Source: Chamaecrista fasciculata (lineage: Eukaryota > Streptophyta > Magnoliopsida > Fabales > Fabaceae). Taken from it: 64,000 nucleotides of DNA. The stretch spans positions 4,091-68,090 of the forward strand of contig QANZ01007353.1 in assembly GCA_003254925.1 (NCBI GenBank), written 5' to 3'. The notes under the pieces were generated by a model. The model was not told the DNA's origin, did no database searches, and saw only the letters and a list, made by a program, of their open reading frames with translations. Both the position numbers and the translations under genes were made by a program. Positions 11,120-22,266 of this stretch are shown here, in pieces. The number at the start of each line of letters is the position of its first letter. Position 1 is the first letter of the stretch.

Positions 11120-11347
11120 GTTAATAATTCAGTCTCTGAAAGATCATCAACTTGATAATTTACTCTAAAAATATTGAAATATACAATTTAGTCTCTAAAA
11201 GATTAAAATAATATACTCTTTATTCCTTGAAAGATCAAAACAAAAGGATTAATAAATATATTCTTTTAATCTTTTAGAAATTAAATTGCATATTTCAATC
11301 TTTTAATAACTAGATGATTATCCTTAAATCGAACTATTAATTTACTA
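11120..11347. mobile_element. Palindromic MITE, family D copy 1
   Basis: The left arm (TTCAGTCTCTGAAAGATCATC, near 11127-11147) and right arm (ending CGAACTATTAATTTACT) are inverted copies around a short AT-rich centre. Same family as 12526, 13349, 13881, 18290, 26734 and 63965. Confidence 0.65.
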
Positions 11348-11762
11348 TATATGTATATATCTAAATAGTCTTGATAAAGTGACTGGTCACTCCTAAGTGT
11401 TCACAGGTGGAACCTACGCAAGCAAAATCAAACTTTGGGAAACTTCCATATGCTTTGAAAGGGAATCCACAAAAAAGATCAAAGTGTTTGTGGCTTTATC
11501 TCACAAACCTACTTGTGGTTCGCATGCTATTATCCTTTTATCTTTTCCTATTGCTTTCTCAGCCTCAAACTTTTTGCTTCCCAAAATTGTCACTCATGTC
11601 AACATACTATTTTCTATTTCTTTTTAAAAAATTACTTTCTTCCAGTTCTATTCATTAAACTTTAGATTGAATCCCCTTTAAAACAAATTAAAAACTCTCA
11701 CCAATCATACACTAAGATTATAGTTAAAAATATACTATATCTCCACTATTTCTTTTTGGCTT

Positions 11763-12342
11763 AAGTGCACTTTTGGTCCCAAAACTATGACAAAGGTTTC
11801 ATTTTGGTCCCATAACTTTTTTTGTTGCAATTTTGGTCCCATAACTTCTCAAAAGGTTCCACCGTTAGTCCCTTGGTGAATTCCATCCATATTTAGCCGT
11901 TAAGTATGACGTGACATAGTGACTAGGATCGTGATGTGGTAAAATAAGATGAAATGGACTGAAATAGGATCTATATGCAACATATTAAAACTTATCTATA
12001 CCCAACCACAATATATACAAAGAGTGGTACTTCCTCTTCCTCGTTAACCCAACGGGACTTCCTCTTCCTCGTTCCGCTTCCCGATTCGTCGTCGCCGCCT
12101 CTTTGGTCGTTCGACTCTAGCTGAGGATCCCATCGACTTCGTCGGTGCCTTCTGCTTGAAGTCTCTTCTTCCCCCACCAAATTGGTCCCTGTCAGTACCA
12201 CTCTTTATATATTTTGTCGTTGGGTATAAATAAGTTTTAATATGTTGCATATAGATCCTATTTCAGTCCACTTCATCTTATTTTGCCACATCATGATCCT
12301 AGTTACTATGTCACGTCATACTTAACGGCTAAATATGGATGN
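11763..12342. mobile_element. Palindromic element carrying a host SF1 gene fragment
   Basis: The left arm (about 11763-12030) begins AAGTGCACTTTTGGTCCC. The right arm (12195 to the ambiguous base at 12342) is its inverse: AGTACCACTCTTTATATA mirrors the left inner end, and CTTAACGGCTAAATATGGAT mirrors ATCCATATTTAGCCGTTAAG. The outer part of the right arm is missing at the N, where unrelated sequence follows, so an assembly collapse or deletion is likely. Between the arms lie 164 bp of GC-richer sequence (12031-12194) that reads as part of splicing factor 1. The design matches Pack-type gene capture by a Mutator-like or foldback element. Confidence 0.75.
12031..12194 (-). pseudogene. Captured fragment of splicing factor 1 (SF1/branchpoint-binding protein), N-terminal region
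   Basis: On the minus strand this reads GEEETSSRR, then RRSRWDP, an acidic linker, [11 protein letters not shown] and a glutamate-rich tail. The order EEET-SRRRRRSRWDP-acidic linker-RKRKSRW is the hallmark N-terminal U2AF65-binding (ULM) region of plant SF1/BBP, as I know it from Arabidopsis At5g51300. Only about 54 residues are present, with no start codon of its own, no KH domain and no RRM. A 16-bp piece (ACGAGGAAGAGGAAGT) is duplicated at its end. It is a captured fragment, not a working gene. Confidence 0.75.
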
Positions 12343-12525
12343 TTTTTTATACAAAAATATTAAAAATTATCATTTTGTACTAAATAAAGTTTATCATTAT
12401 TTATATTTCCTAATTCACGAAGTTTATTAGTATTATTATTACAAGATATATAGGTGAAGATTTTTTTTTTTCCAATTTTAGCATAAAAAACTTAATGAAT
12501 ATATAATTATATATATATACACACA

Positions 12526-12765
12526 AGTAAACTAACAATTTGTCCTTGAAATATCATCGAGCTAACAACTCCCAAAATATTAAAATACACAGTTTAGTTT
12601 CTAAAAGATTAAAACGGTATATTCTTTTTAGTTTCTGAAAAATTAAAATGGTATAAACTAATAATTATACTATTTTAATTTTTCGATGACTAAACTGTGT
12701 ATTTCAATCTCTCAAAAATTGAGTTATCAGTTTGATGATCTTTTTAGGATCAAAGTATTAATTTA
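12526..12765. mobile_element. Palindromic MITE, family D copy 2
   Basis: The left arm AGTAAACTAACAATTTGTCC and right arm ending AAAGTATTAATTTATT are inverted copies. Inner words AATACACAGTTTAGTTTCTA are mirrored by GACTAAACTGTGTATTTCAA. Confidence 0.65.
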
Positions 12766-12978
12766 TTTATATATATATATGCATTGTGTGAGAAAGTTTA
12801 GTGTTGAGACATGTTGGATAAGTTTTAAGAAATGACCAAGAACATACAAATGCATCATCATCTATAATCTATAATATCTATATATAATGCAAATGAGGGC
12901 ACATAGTTGAGTGTTTGTGTGTTGCTTCTTCAGCCATCCTTAGCCGTAAGGTTCTCACTGTTGCCTCCTCTTATCTGC

Positions 12979-12984
12979 CACGTG
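12979..12984 (+). promoter_or_regulatory. G-box (CACGTG) in AGT1 promoter
   Basis: The core CACGTG sits in GCCACGTGTCA, about 100 bp before the TATA-like element. G-boxes of this form are bound by bZIP/bHLH factors in light-regulated plant promoters. A light-responsive role fits a photorespiratory gene but is inference. Confidence 0.55.
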
Positions 12985-13074
12985 TCACAGAGTTGTGGGC
13001 CCCACCTTCCCATTTGATTGGTTCTCCCGCCCTCTTGGATTAACAAGAATGAATTCCTTTCTGACGTTTCTTCA

Positions 13075-13090
13075 TTTATATATATAAATA
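13075..13090 (+). promoter_or_regulatory. TATA box of AGT1
   Basis: TTATATATATAAATAATG lies about 40-80 bp before the CT-rich leader exon. No other TATA-like element sits at a suitable distance from that exon. Confidence 0.5.
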
Positions 13091-13348
13091 ATGCATTCTC
13101 TTCAAGTTTCCATTAAACCCATTCAAGCTTTCTCTCTCTTCCTCTCTCTCTCTCTCTCTCTCAGGTAATTAATTTTATTTCTTAGCTTCTTATTTGCTTC
13201 ATTTTTTATTGCTATATGTGTTTCCATGTGTTTAATTCATTGTTCAAAGTTGGGTTCTGCATGTGCTTCAATTGATGAGTTTGTCAAGAATTTCCCATTT
13301 TGGTCTTTGAATTTCTTTCCTTCTGTTGTTTTTTGTCACAAAAAATTT

Positions 13349-13550
13349 GAGTGAACTAATAATCCGGCCCCTGAAAAATCATCGACCTCACAATTCGGTC
13401 TTTGAAAGATTGAAATACATAGTTTAGTCACTGATGGACTAAAGAGTATACCATTTTAGTCTCTCAAGGACTAAATTGTGTGTTTGAATCTTTCAGGGAC
13501 TCAACTGTGAAGTCAGTGATCTTTCAGGGATCGAATTGTTAGTTTACTCC
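13349..13550. mobile_element. Palindromic MITE, family D copy 3, intact with target duplication
   Basis: 202 bp, from GAGTGAACTAATAATCC to ATTGTTAGTTTACTCC, with inverted arms throughout. Flanked by a perfect 10-bp duplication CAAAAAATTT (13339-13348 and 13551-13560). A 9-10-bp duplication points to Mutator-type transposition for family D. It lies in the AGT1 5'-UTR intron. Confidence 0.8.
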
Positions 13551-13880
13551 CAAAAAATTTGACTGTGTTATTCATGTAAAGTTGAGAGAGGGACCAATTT
13601 TCAGGATTTTTTTGCTTATGGTTTCTGATGTTTCAACCAAGGTTTCCATAATTCCTTGTATCACTGGTTATGAAAAACCTTGCATGCACAGTTAGAAGAT
13701 ATATATTTACTATTAAATACATAATTGTGATATGTGTTGAACTTTTCTGTTTAATCTTTTGACTAATGATATATATACTTGTCACAAACAAGAAAACTTC
13801 AATCTGTTTCATACTTTTCTCTTTTTTTCTAAATCCTTCTTTTCCCTTCTGTTGAGTGTCACATCAGATTTTACAATTTA

Positions 13881-14202
13881 GAGTGAATTGATGGTTTCTA
13901 AAAAGTGATAGATCTCTCAATTTAATCCATAAAAGATATAATGAAAATCAATTTGGTTCTTTTGCTTAAATATTAATTCAAATTTAACAATGAATTTATT
14001 TTTTAACCTGAATTGTTTATTGTAATTTTAATAAAATTTTAAACTACATCAAATTTGTTATTAAATTTCGATTGATATCCTAAACAAAAGGATTAAATTG
14101 ATCTTAATTATATCTTTCAGAGACTAAATTGTATAATTTCATCTTTTAGGGATTAAATTGAGATATTTGCTATGTTTTAAGGACCAAATCATTAATTTAC
14201 TC
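13881..14202. mobile_element. Palindromic MITE, family D-related copy 4
   Basis: Ends GAGTGAATTGATGGTTTCTA and AGGACCAAATCATTAATTTACTC. A longer AT-rich middle replaces the usual centre. Also within the AGT1 5'-UTR intron. Confidence 0.6.
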
Positions 14203-14704
14203 TATAATAGTATAATTTATCTGTATCAGTTCAAGGTCATTCAGTATTCTGTACCTAAGTGCATCATATAGTTGGAAAAAGGCCCTTCTCATTGATATCT
14301 TGTTTCTCTGTTCATGTTGTTATTATTAATTAGTGTCTTCAATTCATGTTACTTAATATCATTTTAGCTCCTAACTTTGTCATTAACTGAATTTACATGG
14401 GATTTTTTTAATAAGTTATTGCCTTAATAACTCATAATTGAAAGTACAAAAGGTGGTAACAAAACAAGCCTAAATGCCAACCTCATTTTGTCATTTGCAT
14501 AGTTGCATAATCTTGTTTCACTTGTAGATGTAGTAATAAAATAAAGGTCAGTATTATAACTTATAAGATTGAGCTTTATGATCCTTAGTTGAAAAGTTTG
14601 TCACAATTGACTTCATAGATTATTTAATCTACAGGGGAGTCACTGGTGTGAGAACCCCAAGATCTGCTTGACTTCAGAGAGGTTGAAATTTCAAGCAGGG
14701 AAAG

Positions 14705-17700
14705 ATGGATTACGTCTATGGACCGGGAAAGAACCATCTCTTTGTTCCAGGGCCGGTTAACATCCCTGAACCGGTCATTCGGGCTATGAACCGGAACAAT
14801 GAGGACTACCGATCTCCGGCAATTCCGGCATTGACAAAAACCTTGCTTGAGGATATCAAGAAGATTTTCAAGACCACTTCTGGAACTCCATTTCTTTTCC
14901 CCACAACTGGTACTGCATATTTTGATAGGCCATCTTATTCATGTTTTATATACTCATAACATAAAATCTCTTATGTATCAAGTGACTGTTTAATCATTTC
15001 TTAGTCATTCATGCTTATTTTTCCTTAGTACAAAACATATGTACAGGTTCTTAGGTCTTGAAATGTCATTAGATTATCTAATGAAAACTTAACATGTGCA
15101 TGTCTTTTGCAATACAACAACATATAATTGACTCTTTCAAAAGGTCTCCTTCACATGTTTTGTTTGCATTGAAAAAAATTTAAAACAAAGACATTCTTCA
15201 CTCAAGTTCTGTTTTCTTATTAAGTGTCATTGTACTTTGAGGACTATTTGACATTATGACTGTAGAATTCCTAGTAGGGGTTTAGGGAAAGTTGGTTTAG
15301 ACTCATGATTTTATTTGGCAGGTGGGGTTAGGGTAGACAGACTCAGAATATTGAAGCCTGCAATCTAACCCAAACCATAATGAGATCAAGTTTATTTTTA
15401 ACTTAAATCCACCCGTTAGCCCAACTCAAAACAACAGATTGAGTTAGTTGGCCCATCCCGCTGAATACCTCTAATGCCTAGATGATAAATATAATTGCAC
15501 TTAATGTTCTTTCATATCTTTCTTTTCCTTTATTTTTAATGTTTTTGGAGGCTTCAACCATTGATACAAAGTTTGGTTTGGACAGCACAGTAGGAAAATT
15601 CATATGCTTATTTTCTTATGAACTAAAAGCAGAATTGTACTATTGCTTCAGGTACTGGTGCATGGGAGAGTGCCCTAACAAACACATTGTCTCCCGGGGA
15701 TCGTATCGTATCTTTCCTGATCGGACAGTTCAGCTTGCTATGGATCGATCAGCAGCAGCGTCTTAACTTCAATGTTGATGTTGTGGAAAGTGATTGGGGT
15801 CAAGGAGCCAACCTTGAGATTCTGGAATCCAAAATTGCTTCAGATACTACACACTCCATAAAGGCTATTTGCATTGTTCACAATGAGACAGCCACTGGGG
15901 TCACCAATAACTTGGCCAAAGTGAGACAAATTCTTGGTGAGCATTTCATGATCTTATGGCCTTCACTGATAATAATGCTTGATTCATTGTCTTAATAAAA
16001 TTTCATGTTCTTAACTTTCCCAGTTTTCTCTAAATTTCGAAATAGTGACCTGTGCTTTGTTACTTAATGGTGACCAGATCTTCATTAATTCATTCATATA
16101 CATTACCATGCTTCGGAAACTTGGGCAGAATAATACATTTAACATCACCAATAGAACCAAATATATGTCTTTAGTTCTTGCATAAGTTATGTTTTGCTTA
16201 AAGATGATTATCTTGATGGAACTGACAAAAACATCAGTTCTTTTGACGCATTAGTGTTTTCTTACAACTTTTTCTTTCTCAAATAAACTTATATAAGGTT
16301 CTTTTCTTCGTATCTTTGTTATAAGAATCTCAAATAAACCAATAACATGTGGAATAAATTTTAGGAAAACCTTATAGGCTATAACAACTACACAAGGAAC
16401 TATATATAAGTTTTTGCCATCCTATAAAATGCTATATCTTTTGATGGTGCATCTCATCAACATGTTGGAATAGATAAAACTTGATATATATAAACTATAA
16501 ACATGGTGTTTTCTCTGCTAGTTTCTAAAACTTGATGATCAACTTCCTGATTTGTTATTTCCAGAACAATGATTTCTCACACTTTGTGTTGGAATTCTCA
16601 GATAACTACCGCCACCCGGCCCTCTTCCTCGTGGATGGAGTCTCTTCGATTTGTGCACTCGATTTTCGAATGGATGAATGGGGGGTCGATGTGGCCTTAA
16701 CCGGCTCCCAGAAGGCTCTGTCCCTTCCCACCGGGCTCGGTATTGTGTGTGCAAGCCCTAAAGCCCTTGAGGCTGCAAAGAGTGCAAGATCACTAAGAGT
16801 TTTCTTTGACTGGAATGACTACCTCAAGTTCTACAAGTTGGGAACCTATTGGCCATACACTCCTTCCATTCAGTTGTTGTATGGTCTTAGGGCAGCTCTT
16901 GATCTCATCTTTGAGGAAGGCCTTGAAAATGTGATTGCAAGGCACAACCGTTTAGGTACAGCAACCAGGTGAGGCATTCCAAATCATTATAGACTAAAGT
17001 ATGTTAAAGAACACATTCATCTTTTTTACTTGATTTTGATTTTACATAAACAGATTTCAGCTAAATCAATCAGAAGCATTAGTAAAAAAAAAAAAAAAAA
17101 GTCATTTTGGTCCTAAAACTATTTTTTGTTCCATTTTGGTTCTCAAACTTTCACATTTGTTCCACCGGTAGACCAAAATGTGATTTCGTCTAGTTTCTGT
17201 CGTGATTTTTAACCTAGACAGGTGAGATGAATCATTTCTTTCTCATATGGGTCATATATAAGTGAGTTGGCAAAGAAAAAGAAAATTTTTCACTTTTTGC
17301 TACAAATTTATCTTTAATTTGTGACTAAGAAAGAAAATTTTTCTTTCTTTCTTTGCCAACTCACTTACTTTGACACATGAAAGAGAAATGGCCCATTTTA
17401 GTTGTCCAGATTAGAAGTTATAGCGAAAACCATTAGAAATCACATTTTGGACTAATGGTGGAAAAAATGTGAAAGTTTGAGGACCAAAATGAAATTGACC
17501 CTATTGTTTGAGGACCAAAATGACTAAGTGACAAAAAAAAGTCAAATTTGGAATTTCTTTCAAGTACATGGATCCAACTTAAGAGATATGTGAACAATTG
17601 GTGCTGCAGTACTTTTAGGGTGAAGTCTCTTGATAATATACTTTTTATGTGTGAAAAAATTGTTTTTTTACATGAAAAATCTTAAAATTACACTACTCTG

Positions 17701-18704
17701 TGTAATCTAGAGGATTCAAATTCTTTTGTTTAAGACTAGGAATCTGACATGTTCTAATCATACTAAATGCAGGCTTGCAGTAGAGGCATGGGGATTAAAG
17801 AACTGCACTCAAAAGGAGGAATGGTACAGTGACACTGTGACAGCAGTTGTTGTTCCTCCTTACATTGAGAGCTCCGAAATAGTGAGAAGGGGATGGAAGA
17901 GATTCAATTTGAGCTTAGGTTTGGGTCTAAACAAAGTTGCTGGCAAGGTTTTCAGAATAGGTCATCTTGGAAACCTGAATGAGGTAATGTTAATTCTTTC
18001 CCAAACTCCCTTACTAAGCATTTTGCAGGACATTACTTACTATCATGCACAGCATTCTTTTGGCTTAACTTCTGTATTATCATTTCATTCCATATTGACA
18101 TTTAGCCAAGTTAGTTACTGATAATGGCAAATTTTTATAACTTCATATCCCATGTAGAGATATATCAATATGATGCCCAAGCCCATCAAGGCTTGCTGGT
18201 TAATAGTCAGCTTGACTCTCCTTAAGTGGGTTGGCTTGTAAAAGAGACAGGTTAAGCGGTTCAAACAAAAAAAAAAAAGAAAAAAAGAAGAGTAAACTAA
18301 CAATTTGATTTCTGAAAGATTACTGAGTTGATAACTCTGTCTTTGGAAGATTGAAATACACAGTTTAGTTTTTAAAAAATCAAAACAGTATACTTATTAG
18401 TTCTTTCTATGGACTAAAAGTATATTATTTTAATCTTTCAAGGATTAAGTTGTCAACTCAACAATCTTTTAAAGACCAAATTGTTAGGTTATCAGAAAAA
18501 AAAATTGGAAGTGGAGTTATTACTTGTTTATTTATTTATGATTCACCAATGCTTTTTCACTTTCAGTTACAACTGTTGGGCTGTCTTGCTGGTGTGGAGA
18601 TAATACTGAGAGATGTGGGTTACCCAGTGAAGCTTGGAAGTGGAGTTGCTGCAGCAAGTGCATACTTTCAGAACACTACTCCTCTGATTCCTTCCAGGAT
18701 TTGA
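14705..18704 (+). CDS. AGT1: Serine-glyoxylate aminotransferase, peroxisomal
   Basis: Five coding exons: 14705-14909, 15652-15936, 16602-16968, 17773-17983, 18567-18704. Splice phases agree and give 401 residues, the length of Arabidopsis AGT1. This PLP enzyme transfers the amino group of serine to glyoxylate in peroxisomes, making hydroxypyruvate and glycine for photorespiration. The N-terminus MDYVYGPGKNHLFVPGPVN is family-typical. The PLP lysine is K201 in TGSQKALSLPTG, and the preceding aspartate lies in LVDGVSS (D175). The C-terminus SRI is a peroxisomal targeting signal type 1. Intron 3 holds a family C palindrome and intron 4 a family D MITE. No damage is seen. Confidence 0.97.
17101..17526. 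mobile_element. Palindromic element, family C copy 2, in AGT1 intron 3
   Basis: GTCATTTTGGTCCTAAAACT on the left is mirrored by TTTGAGGACCAAAATGAC on the right. The inner arms TTTGTGACTAAGAAAGAAAA and GAGTTGGCAAAGAAAAAG are nearly self-complementary. About 420 bp lie inside the 804-bp intron. Confidence 0.75.
18290..18494. mobile_element. Palindromic MITE, family D copy 5, in AGT1 intron 4
   Basis: GAGTAAACTAACAATTTG on the left is mirrored by AAATTGTTAGGTTATC on the right, and AATACACAGTTTAGTTT marks the family core. It ends about 70 bp before the last exon, so it is close to the splice acceptor. Confidence 0.7.
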
Positions 18705-19139
18705 GCCACAAGACTTAGCCAATATTCCTGTAATTACTACTTGTTCTTGCAATTTTCTTTTCCAAGGTATAATGTAATATACATACTATTTATTATTCCC
18801 TTTCTTGCAAATTAAACCTTTGAGGATGAACATGTTGTTATATATCTTCTCTATATCAATGCATTATTGCTTCTTTCGGTATGCCTTGTACATGGATCAT
18901 ATATAGACTTGGATTCCCTGTAGTGCACTACATGTTTAATGCTGAGAAAGAAAGGAAAAAATAGAAAGAGAAAGTGTCAGAGATGTGGGTCTCACGGACA
19001 CTTCCCCTCTCTAACTGTTCATTTCTCTCTTAACACTACATCTGTAGTGCATTATAAAGAAACCAAATTCATCATATATACTATCAAGGCTAATCACTTG
19101 ACCTTTCTTTTCTTGTTAGTGTCATCACATTGAAGGTGT

Positions 19140-20110
19140 TAGGGAAAGTCTAATAACCTCTTGGGAGGTGAAATTTTTTATCTTGAAGTTGTCATCGCTT
19201 GTTTGTAGATATCTTAAAATGCCATTTTTCAAGATGAAAATAGTGAACAAATTAGAACTCCCAAAAAGTCAAAGTGTGATTAGTATGTTGATTTTTGGGG
19301 GCCGAATATGTTCATTAGAAAATCCAATCGGGTCATAGGTTGATTTGTTGAAAAGATTTCAGATAGATGACCAAAACGACCTCAATCGGACAACAAACAT
19401 ATTCCATGCGTAACCTTTACGGGCATGTGCCGTGGTGCAGAAAGCATAGGCACGCAGTGACTAAAATATTCGCCAATTGCAATGATTAATCCATTCATCA
19501 CGAGTTTTTTATTTAAAAAGTTAATAACTCACCATGTAATGTTCTCTTACTTAAAAAGTAGAATTGGAACTCCCACCACTTGATTAAGAGACCGAGAGAA
19601 AAAAATTATTAGGTCACACTTTTAATAATGAGAATTTTGTTTGATTGATCAATTATTAACAAAAAGTGATTAACATCACTTTCAAATTCAAATTTAACAT
19701 TAATTTTTATATTATAATAAATTAAAATAACTGTGGTTTTTAATGATTAATAAAATCAGCAAAAAGAAATCACCATGTTAAACTAGGTTAGAATTTTACG
19801 CTCATATTAAAATCAGAAGAAACAGTCCTCATTAAATATGATTCACATCACTCTTGAACAAAAGCAAAAGTGTGATTGAATCAATGGTGGCGTCATTACC
19901 ACCAAAAGTTCTAATTATACTAAAAATGTAGCCATATTTGGAATCACAAATTCTTCCACTCTTTCGGAGCAATATGAATACTATGATAATAATCATCTCT
20001 ACTTGAGATTAAGATAAAAATTACATGCTTGCTTCACTCGCTTTTCAAGGAAAAGTAGGAGATGTATCTCTATGACACTATATTCTCATGCATCCCCTTA
20101 ATTATTTTTT
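19140..20110. other. Intergenic stretch, nothing recognised
   Basis: AT-rich, with no supported gene, no clear terminal repeats and no long open frame. One moderately GC-richer patch (about 19300-19450) resembles no family I know. Confidence 0.5.
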
Positions 20111-20850
20111 GCCAAAGTCCTATTTTAGTCCATCAAGTTTGCTCAAAGTTCCGTTTTGGTCCCTAGAAGAGGATTGACTTTAGGGGAGATCATGCTTCAA
20201 GACGATTGAGAGTAGAGCATCGTCCATCATCAACACAAACGCGACGAATCTTGTGGCAAACTTCAAGCATATAACGTTACCTTTAATCCCAAATCTGTTT
20301 CAAGTTGTTCTAACCCGCTCCGACCCATGGTCTTTCTAATAACCTAGTAATTAAACAACATCTTAGGTTAGAGTTGAGGGGGAGATGCTTCTTGCATCAT
20401 TTTCCCTCATCTTCTTCTTCTCTTCTCTCCACATCATCTACCCTACATCTATGGCCAATCAAGGGGAGTTGGAGTTTGTCAAAGCACAATCTCAAACATT
20501 GAGAGCCTAAACATCGTGCCTAGAAACTGATTGACTTGGAGGACATCATGCTTGAAGACAATAGAGAGTAGAGCATTGTCCATAGTTAATATAATGGCGG
20601 CGAATCTTGTGGCAAGCTTTAAGCATACAACGTTACTTTTAATCTCAAATCTGTTTCAAAGTTGTTCTAACCCGCTCCAGCCCATGATTTGTCCAATGAT
20701 CTAGAACTTAAATGCTGCTATCTTAGGTTAGAGTTGAGGGGGAGATGCCTCTTGCATCATTTTCTCTAATCTTTTCTCCTCTCTATATCGTCTACCCTAC
20801 ATCCATGGCCAATCAAGGGGAATTAGAGTCCTATTTTGGTCTTAGAGGTT
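20111..20850. repeat. Imperfect tandem duplication, unit about 359 bp, flanked by GGTCC words
   Basis: 20170-20470 and 20529-20830 are diverged direct copies. Shared words include CATCATGCTT, GAATCTTGTGGCAA, TTCTAACCCGCTCC, TTAGAGTTGAGGGGGAGATG and CATGGCCAATCAAGGGGA. The pair is flanked by AAGTCCTATTTTAGTCC on the left and GTCCTATTTTGGTCTTAG on the right, so it looks like an expanded interior of a GGTCC-type element. No coding frame is shared. Confidence 0.65.
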
Positions 20851-21053
20851 TCCTCATTTAGCTGTATACGTGTATGCTCTTATATACATGTATACTCTTA
20901 CGTAACCTTCACATAAGTATATTCTCTACAAGTAGTGTTACTAACTTCATTAGTCAAGGATCACATTATCCTTTAAAATACCTTTTTTAGTCCTCATTTT
21001 ACATGTGAGGTCTTTCAATTGGGTAATTGGGTTTTCTAATAATATATTGGTAA

Positions 21054-21290
21054 AATACTCATTTTAGTCCTCAAGCTATAATATAAGTTTTATTTTGGCC
21101 CTAAAACTATTTTTTGTTTCATTTTGATCTTCAAGCATTCACATTTGTTCTATTTTGGTTCTTAGAATGTGATTTCATATATATGATTTCTACTATTATT
21201 TATAAAATTGACCAAAATTAATTAATAAAAGATATACATATAATGAAATAAATTTAGTTTCCTTCATACAGAAACTTATGTTGTATTAAT
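21054..21290. mobile_element. Family C half-element
   Basis: Matches only the left arm of the family C palindromes (TCATTTTAGTCCTCAAGC, CCCTAAAACTATTTTTTGTTTC, AATGTGATTTC). The right arm is absent. Confidence 0.5.
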
Positions 21291-21417
21291 GATCTAATGA
21301 GATAATTACTATTCTTTTCTGAACCTGACTTACCATTTTTGGCAAAGGAAAACCTTGTGGATAATATAATCTATAACATATTACTACGAACAATATGAAT
21401 CTGAGATATAATTAAGA

Positions 21418-21793
21418 TAATAGCACTAATTTCGTCCCTAAATTTTACACTACTTGTCAATTTTGTCTTTTATCTTTTTTTGGCTGTCAATTTTATCCCA
21501 ATGTTTCACATTTTGATCAATTTGATCATTTTCTCTTACTTGAGTATTAACAACAAAATCTACATCGCTAATGATATATAATATAACGTAAAATTGATAG
21601 AAAAAGAAACTCAAGTTCTAACTTAGATTGAAAAACATGATGCAGTCTGTTGTTAATTTCTTGAAAAAAAGTTAGTCAAAGAATAAAATTGACCAAAATA
21701 TAAAACATTGAAGACAAAATTAACTGGAAAAAAAGATTGGGAACAAAAATATCAATTAATATAAAATTTGGAGATGAAATTAATACTTTTACC
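21418..21793 (+). mobile_element. Palindromic element, family B copy 2
   Basis: Ends are TAGCACTAATTTCGTCCC and AATTAATACTTTTACC. The core words AACAACAAAATCTACATCG, TTGATAGAAAAAGAAACTC and GATGCAGTCT are shared with the copy at 61079. About 375 bp and non-coding. Confidence 0.7.
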
Positions 21794-22266
21794 AATAATC
21801 AAAATAATCACTTAATCTGTGAATTAAAATAAGTAATTGATATAATAATTAATCAATGTTAATCCACAAAATTATTTATAAAATTCCAACACTACATATA
21901 TACATAGATAAATAACTTTTAACGCCAACAAAAAAAAAAACAAAAATATATTTATTATGGAAAAGCTTAGTACAATTTTCATATAGTTGAGTTTTTATTG
22001 TGGGGAATACCGCACAATAGTGATAACAGAAATAGTTTTCTTACAAACAAATTATTCAGTTTCTCATCGAAGATATAAAATAAAAACCTAATTTTTTATA
22101 GCTTCTGATCGCCGAGAAGACACACCACAACGATGATGATGATTCAGCGAGCAAGGATGATCTAAAAGAACAAATTTCCTGTTTAATTTCTTGGGAGTTT
22201 ATTATTACCGATGAAGAGAAGAAAAAGATTAAAATCAGAGAAGAAAAGTGAGGTCGATCTTTCGAA

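Larger units (their letters stand above)
13167..14634 (+). other. Probable 5'-UTR intron of AGT1
   Basis: A CT-repeat leader (about 13139-13164) ends in CAG, and GTAATTAATTTTATT begins at 13167, a good donor. A pyrimidine/AT stretch with TTTAATCTACAG ends at 14634, just before the 70-nt leader that precedes the AGT1 start codon. The intron is inferred from splice signals only. It holds two family D MITEs. Confidence 0.55.

Noticed and set aside
11397-11658. Two overlapping plus-strand frames of about 80 residues
   Set aside because: Neither shows a domain, codon pattern or splice context. They lie between MITEs.
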